DNA of 64,000 nucleotides, taken from contig JAZKJV010000385.1 of the NCBI GenBank assembly GCA_037367405.1, positions 1 through 64,000 of the forward strand, in the 5' to 3' direction. Below, one piece after another: positions 45,490 through 57,071 of the stretch. This stretch comes from Ottelia alismoides. Taxonomy: Eukaryota > Streptophyta > Magnoliopsida > Alismatales > Hydrocharitaceae. A program made the translations under genes and the position numbers. Each line of letters begins with the position of its first letter. Position 1 is the stretch's first letter. The notes below the pieces were generated by a model. The model did no database searches and was not told where the DNA came from. It saw nothing but the letters and a program-made list of their open reading frames with translations.

Positions 45490-47830
45490 ATACTCATCTA
45501 TAATTGATTCTGTTGAAATATTTTCTGCAACTTCTTTCTCAATGTATACCAATAGACAATTTCTGAGAAAATCGTCTTCCATCTTGTTACGAAGCTAGAT
45601 TTTATTATCTTCATTGCTGAAAATGCTCTTTCAGATGTTGCAGTCGAGACCGGAAGAGTCAAAACAAGCCGGATCAATCGGTCAATCAGATAATATATAT
45701 TTGACTTACCCCATTGAGCTAATTTTTGGCAAAGGTCAACGAGATCAGAAGAACTTTTAAGAAACTGATGAGCATCGAAATCTGATTTATAATGCAATAA
45801 TTGTTTTTCTAATAACAATCTCTCTTGTTCTGCAAAATCCGCTGGATAAAACTCCGCTGCTTATTTACAAATATCAACATTGTTGAATGATCTGTAATTA
45901 TCTCGTGGATCTAAAGCCACACCGAGTTTAAGAAGTTTGGTGGAATTTATATTGAAGCGATTATTAAGCTCTGGTAATTGAGAATCTATTACAGCTGTAT
46001 ATATCCACTCGATAATGATGAAGAAGTGTAACTTTAGTTACTTGATCACGAGATCTGGTTCGGCTTAAAAGGAATTTTGATTCGGAATTTCAATACTTAT
46101 TCTTTGAGAAAATGCAACAATTTTCAAAAACAATGCATTTCAACCATCTTTTCTTAACTTTTGATGATGTTCTTTAGTGGACAAGACAAGATGTAAAGCA
46201 TTTAAAATATCTATATTTTTCCGTTGTAGATCCTGACATAAATCTTCTGTTATTCCCAAAATTACTTCCATAATATGCATGATAAGAATAAATTCAAAAA
46301 GGAAGTTACATCTTCATATGCTTCATCTGCTTCTGCACGTTGTTGATAATTATCACATCCATCAATGATAATTAAGAGTACCTTGCAAATTGCACTATAC
46401 ATTTAGAGAATCTGCAAATAGATTTATAATGCGAGCTCCATCGAGTTTCACCTGGACGTTGTAGTGTACCCATCTGATTATATCCCGTACCTGATTGAAC
46501 TTCATTAGTCGTAACAAATAAGTAATATCATCCGCATGAGCAGCTTGTAATTCATCATGTCACTTAGATGATGTGTTGACAATGTTGATAATTCCACTTA
46601 ACTTGTTAAAAAATTTATGAATGGGAATCACCTCCCTCGAAGTAGTTACATAAGCTAGTTGAAGTCGATGTGCCAAACAATGGATATAACAAGCATATGG
46701 ATTTTTATTCCTGATCAAGGCTTGTATTTCGTTCCATTCACCACGCATATTACTAGCTCCGTCATATCCTTTACCTCTAATTTTCTCATAATCAAGATTA
46801 TTTTGCAAAAGAACTTCTTTTTAAGGTTATTGCTCTTGTATTTGGTACATACACCAACTCAAAAAATCTTTCACGTATATAACCACTTCTATCAACAAAT
46901 CTAAGAATAATAGCCATTTGTTCTCTTTTTCCTCCATCTCTAGCTTCGTCAATTATAACACAAAAAGGAGCATCTCCAATCTCATCACGAATAGAACTTC
47001 TTACTTTACCACCAATAATTTGTAGAATCTCTTTCTGAACATCTGGGGACGTATATTTAGCATTTCTCGATGCATTTTCTAAAACAACCTTTTCCACTTC
47101 TTCATTATAAAATGCCACAAATTTCATTAACTCGATGAAATTTCCACGATTGGAAGAACTTGCTCGTTCATCATTTCCTTTGAAAGCACATGCTTGGAAT
47201 GATAGCCAACGAACAACATTAATTATAGTTCTTAGACGTAATTGATTTTCTTGAATTTGCTTGACATCTTTTTTGTGGATGATATGTTCAATATATTGTG
47301 CATTATTCATGAAGTTTCTCATACTTTCTTCTGCCAAATTATGTGTAGAACCTTTGCTTCCCATGTGACTTAAGAAAGAACAATCTTTTCCATTATTAAC
47401 TTTCTTCCAATTTCGAAACCCGTCGACAACAAAGATATTTATGCCATGCTTTAAATTGGGCTTACCCAAAAAAAGATAGCGAGGAAAGCAAAATGCAGCA
47501 TTTTTACAAGGTGAATACTCCAACCAAGAATGTTGTCTAAACCAAGATGTCTGAAATCATCGACGACGTTTCTCGTTGCTATTGTATGGATAGTTTACCA
47601 TAATATATTGGTACGATCCCAAATTTAATAAGCACGTACTATGTCCTATCTTTTATCATGAGAATACTCCCATATCATTTGGCGTAGACCCGAATCTCGT
47701 TCTAATGAATCATTAACTAAATTGTGCATCTCAGCTCGTGAAATTTTAGTAGGAGGAAGCCCACCGTCTTCAGAATTTTGAGAAGGAAGTAAATTTTCTC
47801 TACTTTGTTTTCATTCGTCATCTTTGTAAA
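45490..47830 (-). pseudogene. hAT transposase (TTF/DUF4371 type), degenerate
   Basis: Reading on the minus strand, the N-terminal part has LPPTKISRAEMHNLVND and SGLRQMIWEYSHDKR near 47640-47760. Next come FRNWKKVNNGKDCSFLSHMG and RWLSFQACAFKGNDERASSS. The DDE region follows, with SSIRDEIGDAPFCVIIDEAR, DGGKREQMAIILRFVD and KIRGKGYDGASNMRGEWNEI, then YACYIHCLAHRLQLAYV near 46660-46710. The C-terminal dimerisation block is LIRLVLTLPVSTATSERAFS (about 45590-45650), then AMKIIKSS. Order and motifs match TTF zinc-finger hAT transposases. Stops and shifts occur in several places (for example near 47560, 46800, 46560 and 46400). Confidence 0.85.
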
Positions 47831-47879
47831 ATAACCATTGATTGACCTCTTTGATATTGTTGATCTAAAAGTACAAAAT

Positions 47880-49031
47880 TAATGTCACAATTTCAAATAT
47901 AAATAAAACTAATGACATTATCCCAAAGTATTATTAAATTGGACTATTATCTTAGTCATCATTCTATATACAATAGCATATGCACTCCTTGGATGGGTAA
48001 TTCAATATGTTAAATAAAATATTTATATGATCACCTAACTATTCAATAACAACTATGAATCTAACTTAAAATATTTTTAGTATTTGATTTTGCATTCTAA
48101 ATATATATATAGGTAATTAGGGATGGATACAAATTGGGAATCAGATCCACCACCTTATTCTCTTTATACATTTAACATCCGTACCCATTATAAGATAGAT
48201 ACAAATATGAGTATTACTTCGATAACCGTAATTCTAATATAACTCATACGCGATTATTATCCATTTTACAAATATATCTATTTTTAAAGGATATTGTAAC
48301 ATAGTTTTAATATCCATTATAAGAATATGATAACATATATATATATATATGTATGTATGCATTATGCATGCATGTATGTATGTATCAGTATCCACCGGTT
48401 TGTATATGTACATATAATGGTTGATATACAAGTTTACCATTGGAAGAAATTTATACGAGTGTATATGTATCATTACAACTTTAATCCACTCCATTTGATT
48501 TTGTAAAATACATGTGTTTAGAAATGATAATATAATTTCTTCTTACAAATTGTTACATATTTTATTTTTTTCAGTGATAAGTGGTTACAACTAGATATAT
48601 TTTATTATAAAGAAAACTAAGTACCCATTTGTAATGTGTGTGCTTAACTTGAACCAACCAACATCATACCATTATTTTATCAATTATAAATTTAATGTCA
48701 AAGTTCATAAGTAATATTTTTTATAAAGATTTTTTGGCAATATTATTTTGGAAATTATGAAAAATAATTATACTCACAAACTGTTAGCATTATTATAACA
48801 ATAGATTAACAATTAAAAAGTTTCGAATCCATACGATTTAGCAAAAAACTCGAACATCTACCCTAAAATCCATGACAAATGATGGGTGTGGAAACTAAAT
48901 ATGCACATCCCTATGAGATAATACGATTACCATCATAATAAACAACATGCTGATGTGATCAAGTTTTTCATATACATGATTAATAATTTAAGTGCCAATG
49001 ACATCTATCATTATATCAATCGACAAAGAAT

Positions 49032-49074
<43 letters not shown>

Positions 49075-49279
49075 TCGATGACATTGATACGTGCATGCAC
49101 TTCTTGCGAGCAATGTTGAATCAAATCAATACAATCGAAGACCAAGACGGTGTCCAAACTGCTACGTTGGAGTTGCGATACCGGAAATTGATGAAATCTA
49201 TTGCGTTAACAATGTAGAATCCAGAGGGAGTAGGCGGACTGCATGCAATATGGATTTGTATTATGATTAATTTTTCAAT
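47880..49279. other. AT-rich spacer with simple repeats
   Basis: It holds (AT)n at 49030-49075 and a (ta)n/(gtat)n run at 48325-48390. Words like tagggatggatac at 48118 and catcccta near 48910 recall hAT-type ends but lack a matching octamer. No gene was found. Confidence 0.5.
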
Positions 49280-49609
49280 AGGGATTTTTACCTGACAGAC
49301 CTTATAATCTTTGTCAATTACCTCTACGACCTTTGAAACATCGATATTCCTCCCTCGACCCCGTAAATTTACTCCGTCTTACCCTATAGACCTTGCCGTT
49401 AATTTGAGACTTTTTGAGTTAACTAGCTTGAGTATAAGTTGAGTTAATCTAACTCTAACAAATCTAATGGTAGATTTTCTTCCACTCTCCCTCCTTTCTT
49501 CTTCTCTCCCTCCACGATGGCCTTCGCCACAGGCGTAGTCGGCTTGAATGTGCCACGTCTCAATTCGGGTTCCCGTTCTGCCGCCTTCACGATCTCACCT
49601 TCATCATAG

Positions 49610-51080
49610 CCTTTGTTAGCGGCTCTTCCAGCTCTCTCGACGCCTACAACAACTCCTTCTCCGGCCTCCTCCCCCTCTCCGTGCTTGCCCTCCCCCGCCT
49701 CCGCCACCTCAACCTCGACGGCAGCTTCTTCTCCGGTCCCATCCCCCCTTCCTTCGCCTCACTCCGTCACCTCTGTTTCCTCCACCTCGCCGGCAACTCG
49801 CTCACAAGCGAGCTTCCACCCGAGTTGGGCTCGCTGACTCAACTCGCCCACCTTGAGCTCGGTTACAACCGTTTCCATGGCGGTGTCCCACGCGAGTTGG
49901 GTTCCCTAATGCACCTCCGCTACCTAGATATCTCCTTCGCTGGGCTCGCTGGCGTTCTGCCGGAGGAGCTGGGGGTCTACAGAATCTTGAATCGTTGTTC
50001 CTCTTCCAGAATGAGTTGCATGGGACGATTCTCGGGAGTTTCGGGAAGTTGTATCCCTCAAAGAGGTTGACCTCTCCAACAATGGCCTCTCCGGATCGAT
50101 CCCGGTCAAATTCGCGATGCTACAGAACCTCACATTGCTCGCACTCATGAACAATTACCTCTCCGGAGAGGTGCCTGTTGGTCTTGGCGAGCTCCCCAAC
50201 CTCGAGGTGCTGCTCCTGTTGAACAACTCGCTCGCGGGTCCCCTCCCGCCGCGACTCGGTTGGAATGGGCGGCTGAGGAAGCTCGACGTCTCGTCGAACT
50301 CATTCACCGGAGAAATCCCGACGCTTTATGCATCGGCAATCGACTCGTTCGGCTCATCCTGTTCGCGAACGAGCTAGAGGGAGAGCTCCCGCAGAGCCTC
50401 GCCGCGTGCATGACGCTGTGGCGATGGTGCACGGAGAGGAGCCGCTTGGGGGGTCGGATCCCGCCGGGATTGGGGCTACTGCCGAACCTCACGTATATGG
50501 ACCTAAGCAGCAACGGCTTCTCCGGCGAAATTCCCAGATAGGGCTCCTCCCAGATTGACGTCACCGCCTGAAGAATCATGAGGCCTCGCGAGGAGTTGCT
50601 CGGGGCAGGGAGGTGCACGCGGTCGGAGATCTACGCCATCACCACCTGATGGGCTCTTCTTCCTTATCACCGCCGCTTTGGATCGAGTGAAGGAGGTGGT
50701 GCACCGCCACTGTCTAGATGGGTAACGGAACGCATGGGCTCTTCTTCCTTATCACCGCCGCTTTGGATCGAGTGAAGGAGGTGGTGCACCGCCACTGTCT
50801 AGATGGGTAATAGAACGCATGGGCTCCGTCAAGGCTTGGATGTCGACGCCGCTTGAGCCAGAGAAGGAGGAGGCGATGCCATGCCCTCATGTGGGAGGGT
50901 CATCTGAACCTCTCAAACAATCCACTACAGAGCCTTCTGCCGGAGACCATATGGATGGGTACTAATCTTCAGGTGTTCTCCGCCGGCAAGAACCACCCCC
51001 ACCGTCGTCTGGGTCGCCGCGGCGGCGTTCGGGTTCGGCCTATCGGTCCTCGTAGCATCGACCCGGTTCTTCCAAGCACT
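49610..51080 (+). pseudogene. TDR/PXY-type LRR receptor ectodomain fragment
   Basis: Successive LRRs read YNNSFSGLLPLSVLALPRLR, HLNLDGSFFSGPIPPSFASL, FLHLAGNSLTSELPPELGSL, LAHLELGYNRFHGGVPRELG and LRYLDISFAGLAGVLPEELG (about 49645-49970). Then TLLALMNNYLSGEVPVGLGE, LEVLLLLNNSLAGPLPPRLG and LDVSSNSFTGEIP follow (50130-50320). After a frameshift come NRLVRLILFANELEGELPQS and PNLTYMDLSSNGFSGEIPR (50345-50540). LPETIWMGTNLQVFSAGKN follows at about 50930-50990. This repeat series matches TDR/PXY, the receptor for TDIF peptide in vascular meristems. Frameshifts near 49980, 50330 and 50545, loss of LRRs, and absence of the kinase domain make it a pseudogene. Confidence 0.85.
50649..50818. repeat. 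85-bp tandem duplication in the TDR/PXY fragment
   Basis: atgggctcttcttccttatc begins at 50649 and again at 50734, with almost identical units. A third partial start, atgggctccgtc, lies at 50819. The unit lies at the point where the LRR series is broken, so it accompanies an internal rearrangement. Confidence 0.9.
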
Positions 51081-51532
51081 TAACCAAGGAGGGATGGGGG
51101 AATTGCATCAACTGTAAATTTGATAAACAAAATGGGTATAATGTAAAAGGACATAACGGAATTCGGTTAGTTTTAACGGGCAAATGGATGGGGGTTAACT
51201 ACAAGGTCTGTAGGGTAAGGATTAGCAAGTTTAAGAGGTTGAGGGAGGAATATCGATGTTTCAAAGGTCGTAGAGGTAATTGACAAAGATTATAGGGTCT
51301 GCCGGGTAAAAATCCCTTTTTCAATTTATAGAATTTGAAAAGTAAAGATGCAACGGAGGCATCTTCCAAAAAATCAGGGAATGATGGATACCCAAATTAT
51401 TTCCCTTGATTCTGAGAGGAAGGCAGTAAGGGAAAGAGCCGTTTTCCCTAATATTAAGGGGATGACACGAGAGTTTTTTTCCCATAAAAAAAGGGAGTTA
51501 AGGGGCCATTCCATCGTGGCTTCTAATTTTAG

Positions 51533-51672
51533 CAAAGAAAGCTGCGTTGGGGGAGGCAAGTCCCTTAGATGATCTTGTGAACTCCATGAGGGCATCTGCC
51601 TCCAGGGAACTTCTTCATGTTTTTGATGATTCGGGCAAACATAGAAGTTTACTTAGAGATTTGATTGTTCAG
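51533..51672 (+). pseudogene. V-type H+-ATPase subunit E, internal exon
   Basis: After an acceptor-like ttctaattttag, the frame reads KKAALGEASPLDDLVNSM, then RASASRELLHVFDDSGKHRS and LLRDLIVQ, ending at a donor gtaacc. This matches the middle of V-ATPase subunit E (RIKVLQAxxDLVNxMKExAxKELL .. LLKDLIVQ), a peripheral-stalk subunit of the vacuolar proton pump. The exon border after LIVQ agrees with the next exon at 56381, which starts SLLHLKEPS. The acidic insert at the start diverges from the family. Upstream exons were not found. Confidence 0.8.
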
Positions 51673-52042
51673 GTAACCGACTTGCCAAGTTAATGTTGTA
51701 GACTTATTCGATCTTGAAATTCTGCTTGTTAACAAATAATCAAGGAATATTTACACCTATAATCGTGAGTAATTTCGTGATTACCCTAGGAGTCCTGCGT
51801 AATCGCGAATTACATGAGAAATCCTGACTAATGGTTAACTCTTACACATCATACCTTATGTTAGTAGATGTTTAGCTTTGATGGGCATATGTCTAGGTGG
51901 ACGAAAATGCCTCCAGATTTGTTGTGCTCCAACGGCTAGAAGTAGAGATGTTGGTGATCTTCTCTCCCATGCAACCTACTATATAATGAGAGGTAGAGAA
52001 CCCCATTGAATGTGTTTTTTTTTACAAAAATACTTGGGTGAT

Positions 52043-55002
52043 TGATGAAGCTCGATTTCATCATCTTAATTTTAACCCCCTTGCTTAAATTAGTGTTAAT
52101 AAAAACCAGACAAAGTCTTGTAATGATCAGAGTCTTTGAATAAATTAAAAACATAAAAAAATCGTAAAATTAAAATCCGTGGTATTTTTAACCTTAAAAA
52201 TACCCTTAAAAATATTTTCTGCCCTTAAATAACCTCATCTCCATTTTTGGTAAACATTGTATATCTCATCGAGATCTACAACTTTCATGTTTTGAGTTTC
52301 TCCAAATTCGACCATCTACGCCCTCTTAAATCAATTTCTTCTTTGCAATAATCTGATTGGGCCACGTGGCCGCATCTCCTCGCGCCACGCGCCCATGCCT
52401 AGCCGCCGTCGGATGGAGGTCCGGGAGCCTTAATCGCCACCGTTCATGCCGCTTTCGATACTTGCCATCCGATCATGCATGGGATCCATCACAACCCTCC
52501 GTCAGCGCCAGTTTCTCCTTGCGCCACGCGTCACATCCTCCGCCATCCGAGGCCTAGTCTCTCCTCCAATGTTCACCATCCAAACTCGCACCCGTCCTCA
52601 ACCCTCCGGTCGTCCTCCATCTGTGATTTGGGCCGTCCGCTAGCGCTGCGTTCTTGGCACGCCACATGGTGCGCCCAATCACCCTCCGATCTAGTCGCCT
52701 TAGTCTCATCTAAACCGATCGTTACCGCCGCTTCGTAACTGTTGGATCATGAGATACAACGGTCACGAGGTCATCCCCTACCTCTGGTCGATCCTCTCTC
52801 CCACGTTTGCCAGCTTGCGAACCACCTTAGCCCTTCCATTTTTCCCTGAGTCCATGATCCCCACCTCCAAGTTCTAACCGCTCTACGACGTACCCGACCA
52901 TCCCTCATCCTCGCGGTCATCCACTCTTTCCACAAGTTCCCTCCACTCATTCCGTATCTCCCCCACAAATCACTCCCAACACCATCAGAAACTGCCATCT
53001 TCGCCCTTCAAATACCCCCTCCCATCCGCCAGTCACCACTGACCACCTTTACACGAGGAGTCACCCAGCAAGCCTCCGCCCCCCGGTGACAGCGAGGGGG
53101 CGGAGAGGAGCGCAAAGACGGTGATTTCCTCCGATGTCGACCCCTGGCCATGGTAGGCAAGGACTGCGGTGGTTGAACCCCGCCAAGCTGCTCCCCATGG
53201 CTGGGGGAGTTCAGCGATGACCGGAGTGCCATCGGCACTCAGCCCAAGTCGCCGACGACCGCCCTCTTCTCAGGTAAGCTCCTTCAAATTTCTTTGTAAT
53301 TTTTATCTCTGTTTTCTCGTAATTAATTAGGTTGCCACATACACTTTCACCCTCCATTGGTCACGTCGTCAACTTTACCATATCACCTCCACCCATGCGC
53401 TCCGCTCCTATCACATTTTCCCCTTCTCCACCATCTGAACACCTCCTCCACCTTCATCCCCGCTCGCCGGAGATGAAAACCACTGGGGCTCCACCTCCCT
53501 TCGCTCGCGTGCCCTCCATTCCACTCACACACGTCGTTCCTTTGCTTCGGCTATGCAATTAACGCTGCAGGTAGATACATTCTTCAATGATCGGACCCTC
53601 GTCGGAGCTTCCTTGAGCAGCTCCGTCTCCAGCCTCTAGAAAGTCTCCAAAGCAACGACGATGCCCAGCCATTCCGCCAAGCTTTAACGACGATATTCAG
53701 CTGATCAGGAACAGCTGGGAGTCGTTATCGAGCATGAAATTCGGCGGCGGAGGTACAGCTGCTTCGCCGGAGATCTATTTCCTCCGCCCGACGAAGTCAA
53801 TAATGAAAGCACAGGTGCCGTTGGATGAACTTCACCAGCACTCAACGGGTCAGGAGAAGCCACGTTGCCATCTACAACAGCCTTCAGATCCGTCTGATCT
53901 CGATGATCGGACGGTCATCAATGGCCCACACGTAAGTTCTGTACGTCCTCCAAGCTATATAACCGGACCTCGAGGTTCGTATCCGCCGAGCCTGCATCGA
54001 GCCTCCACAGAGCTTTGATCATCACCGAGACTCATCCGAGCCCAAGCCTGGAGGCTCGTCCATTCCGAGCCTAGCCGAAGCTGCCCGAGCCTCCTCCGAG
54101 CCTCAACGTCTACCGAGCCTGGAAGCGCACATGCCACACACGTGCAATCTGGGCAAATTGCATAGAGGCCCACCAGAATCTTCAAATTGCAACCAGATCC
54201 TGAGATCACGTGCCGACCATGTGCATATGGGTATTTTGCATTTATACCCTCGCGAGTTTTCATAATTGCAAAAATACCCTTGTGCGTGTGGGTTATTTAA
54301 AAGGAAGGTCCCGAACTTTCTTTTATTCACTTTTTAGTCCCTCCCAGTGACATGTTTTTTATTTATCTTTCATGTTTTCTTGCGTTTATGCCCTTGGCTT
54401 CACTCGTATATATCTTGAGCATACTAGCTCCGATTGAGTCGGTTTCAATGGAGTTTTGAAGCTCTTTTCATTGTCTTCTTTATGGTATACTTGTATTTCA
54501 GATTTGACACTGTGAGTTTTACTGTATTATTTTATTGGCTAAGTGTTTTGAGTATAATAATTCATATGCCTGATTTTTACGTCAGTGAATGTATCTTTAT
54601 TATTTGACTCTGATTTGACTTCTTTTTAAATGGATCAAGTATTTCTAATCTACGGAATATTTTCATTGCATTTCATCGCATATATTTGTATGATTAAAAA
54701 TTAAATAAAAAATTGCATAAATCCCATGTTTACTTGATGCATTGTTTTGTCTTCTTGCGTTGTTTGACCTAGGGTTCTCTAACTCAACACTTAATGAAAT
54801 TAATAAGAGTCTAAATATCACGAGAGAGGCTCGTGTCTCTGAGTTCGACCTTGGTTTTGCCCAAGCAAAATATAAATTCATGACCATTTGATTTCATTGA
54901 CATATCAAATCAGATGGTTTTGACGAACCGAATCCAGACCGACTGCGATGACATCCGAGTGTTAATCCCGCACTCTTAAAGGGCCGGATTTGCAGCTCGT
55001 CA
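52043..55002. repeat. Solo LTR, 2960 bp, with GTGAT target duplication
   Basis: It begins TGATGAAGCTCG and ends GCAGCTCGTCA, with the exact pentamer gtgat at 52038-52042 and 55003-55007. The interior has a C/T-biased, GC-rich block (52330-54130) and an end region with gagttcgaccttggt (54841-54855), parallel to the solo LTR at 36978-40648. There is no coding capacity of retroelement type. It is nested inside the MULE at 51744-56265. Confidence 0.85.
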
Positions 55003-55221
55003 GTGATCTACAACTGAAAAAAAGTACAAATTTTGTATTTTTCGTGATGCTGCAAAATGTTGTATTTTTTGTGTTGCTACAAATTATTGTTTACAAATGT
55101 TTACGATTGTTGCAGAAAATGCGACCGCGTTCTTTGGAATCATAATCTAATATGCGTTGCCTTTGCAGCGTCGAAGATGTTCTTAAGACCTCCAGCAAAC
55201 CGTGGAGCAAAGAGTACGATT

Positions 55222-56030
55222 CTACACATGCGCCTTCAAAACTTGTGATTTCTTTTGTTGGATGGATGAGACGTGGAGCAAAGGGCACAATCTTCTAAGA
55301 ATGATCGAAGCAAAACAACCTCTATCAAGAAATCCCTCCACACCGTCCCCTTTCGCACATTCGGTGAAAGTGATACAATCAAGCGACTCCATGATTTCAT
55401 GCCCGACCTTCCCCAATTCCTCTAAAGCCTCCACAATCTCATTCACATCATTGCCTAGAGAACTTGCAGTTGGATCTTGGTCTGCATTTACATGCTCTTC
55501 TACGACAACGAGTGCTTCTGCATCGTGATCAAACTCTACCACCAACTCAATTTTCTTCCCATCTTGATGCAAGTGAAATATCTCCATCATATGCTTCTCA
55601 TCCGATAACTTTACATACCTGACAAAGAAAAAAATGTGATTAAATCATAATCGATTTGGGCGTAAAAAAAATTAAACCATGAGATAGCTTCGTAGATGGA
55701 TGAGAATTAGGAACTTTGTAGCACATACGCAAGGAGTCCTTTGCTTGCCATGGAACGACTTCTTCAATATCGTCGGTGATGCTGAACGAACAAGTGTAAT
55801 CTGGGTTTGCTCCTATTATGACTTGCTTCCCCAGAAAGTATTTATCGCCACCACGCCCGCGTACCTTCTTGAAGTATCCCCCGTACCAGACACAAATGCT
55901 AAGGATCCCTTCAAGCCCTTCTAACTAACCCATGCTATAAGGTACATGCATGTTTCATTCTCATTTGGTCAGTTTGATTTTAAGAAGAAATTTAGAGGTG
56001 AAGATGACGGGTTCGACAACCAATTCTATC
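55222..56030 (-). pseudogene. MuDR-type transposase N-terminal domain, fragment
   Basis: The minus strand reads VWYGGYFKKVRGRGGDKYFL and YTCSFSITDDIEEVVPWQAK, then DSLRMCYKVPNS (about 55690-55900). After a likely intron (acceptor near 55618) it reads KLSDEKHMMEIFHLHQDGKK, IELVVEFDHD and AEALVVVEEHVNADQDP (about 55490-55610). This pattern (YGG.., then ..VWYKVPGS.., then ..D.DV..MF..H....IELFVEH) fits the N-terminal DNA-binding region of plant Mutator transposases. Stops at about 55960 and the absence of the MULE DDE domain show it is a remnant. It agrees with the surrounding MULE termini. Confidence 0.65.
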
Positions 56031-56380
56031 GAGACCCTACATGTGGGACACGATTTGAGCCAATGAACCCCAACCACTTGATCTCCACCTCGTAACTAGG
56101 GCGTGGCAGGTAGCAACCCAACCGTGGTTAGTGCTAAGGTTAAACGTAACGAAGGGTTACACATGTAAATGTTAACCATTACTCGGGATTTCTCATGTTA
56201 TCCGCGATTATGCAGAGTTCTAGGATAATTACGAAATTACACATGGTTATGTGTGTAAACATCCCAATAATCATTGAAATCACCATCATGCCTTTATTCG
56301 TGTTTTTTTGTGGATGCATAAGCATGTAATGTTCTACTAAGTCTTATGGTTTTTTTGAAACTCTTTCTCTGACATTACAG

Positions 56381-57071
56381 AGCTTGCTGCATTTAAAAGA
56401 GCCATCAGTTTCGCGGCGATGCAGAGGAATGGGCCGTATGTTGGTTGAATCTGTTATGGAGGAAGCCGAAGAATTATTTTCTAACAAGACAAAGGTCAAT
56501 GCTTTAAAAATAACTATCGATGATCGTGTGTAGGGATGCAAAAGGACGGATATGAATATAGGTATTACCGTATCCTTATCCGTTTTTGAATACGAATACG
56601 GATATTGACGGATATTAAAATTATCTTATCATATCCTTAAAAAATGGATGCGGATGTATAACGGATACTGATTGCATATTAGTAATGTTAGAAATACTCT
56701 ATAAAATTGACTTAAAGATATACAACTTTGATGGAAAACATATGATATAAATTTACTAAATATCTTTGTATCGTAAAAATTATACAAATATGTAAAAGAA
56801 GATATAGAATTATCTTATATAGGGTTAAAAAAGTATATCTATGACTATATTTATATATGAAAACAGATATACAGATACGGATGTTTACGGATATCAAAAT
56901 GATATTCATATCCATATCCATTTTAAAATAGATACGGATACGGAAGTCAAAATCTGCATAAAACGGATACGGTGACGGATCGGATATGAATATATCGGTA
57001 ACCGTTTGCATCCCTAATCGTGAGTATGTCCCGCCACCTCCGAGTAGTTATAATGCTCACGGCCTTTCCTG
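56381..57071 (+). pseudogene. V-type H+-ATPase subunit E exon, split by a hAT MITE
   Basis: An acceptor (gacattacag, ending 56380) is followed by SLLHLKEPSVSRRCRGMGRM, LVESVMEEAEELFSNKTK and VNALKITIDDR up to 56530. The MITE (56531-57016) then interrupts. The frame resumes at about 57017 with EYVPPPPSSYNAHGLS and meets a donor gtaagt at 57072. In V-ATPase E the corresponding region is SLLRLKEPxVLLRCR..LVESVL..A, with YLPPPPSxxNAHGPSC. The final exon, containing the conserved GGVVLAS motif, was not found downstream. With an exon-interrupting insertion and missing ends, this is a pseudogene fragment. It continues the exon at 51533-51672 in phase. Confidence 0.82.
56531..57016. repeat. hAT-type MITE inserted in the V-ATPase E exon
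   Basis: It begins TAGGGATGCAAAAGG and ends TTTGCATCCCTA. Flanks are atcgtgtg (56523-56530) and atcgtgag (57017-57024), an 8-bp duplication with one mismatch, the length typical of hAT elements. The interior consists of gatacgg/ggatatt words, with no coding. Confidence 0.88.

Larger units (their letters stand above)
49280..51317. mobile_element. Pack-MULE-like element with TDR/PXY cargo, family A
   Basis: Both ends start AGGGATTTTTACC and remain inverted copies for about 130 bp (49280-49410; 51190-51317). The blocks cctctacgacctttgaaac and atattcctccctc are recognisable on both sides. The octamer ttttcaat flanks it exactly (49272-49279; 51318-51325), and a longer 9-bp reading is possible. 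It carries a GC-rich receptor fragment and no transposase. It lies just upstream of the V-ATPase subunit E exon at 51533. Confidence 0.9.
51744..56265 (-). mobile_element. 4.5-kb MULE with transposase remnant, in a V-ATPase E intron
   Basis: The left TIR begins GGAATATTTACACC and passes through gtaatttcgtgattaccc, taatcgcgaattacatg and taatggttaac. The right TIR (56160-56265) is its reverse complement, ending gtgtgtaaacatccc. Flanking nonamers are aataatcaa (51735-51743) and aataatcat (56266-56274), one mismatch. It holds an N-terminal Mutator transposase remnant (55222-56030, minus) and has been interrupted by a solo LTR (52043-55002). Unlike the smaller family B elements it carries transposase sequence, so it could descend from an autonomous member of the family. 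Confidence 0.88.

Noticed and set aside
48118..48915. A further hAT MITE with TAGGGATG and CATCCCTA ends
   Set aside because: The two ends are 0.8 kb apart, interior similarity is weak and the flanking octamers do not match.
49030..49075. Possible origin or matrix-attachment signal in the AT run
   Set aside because: It is a plain (AT)n microsatellite; nothing else supports a functional role.
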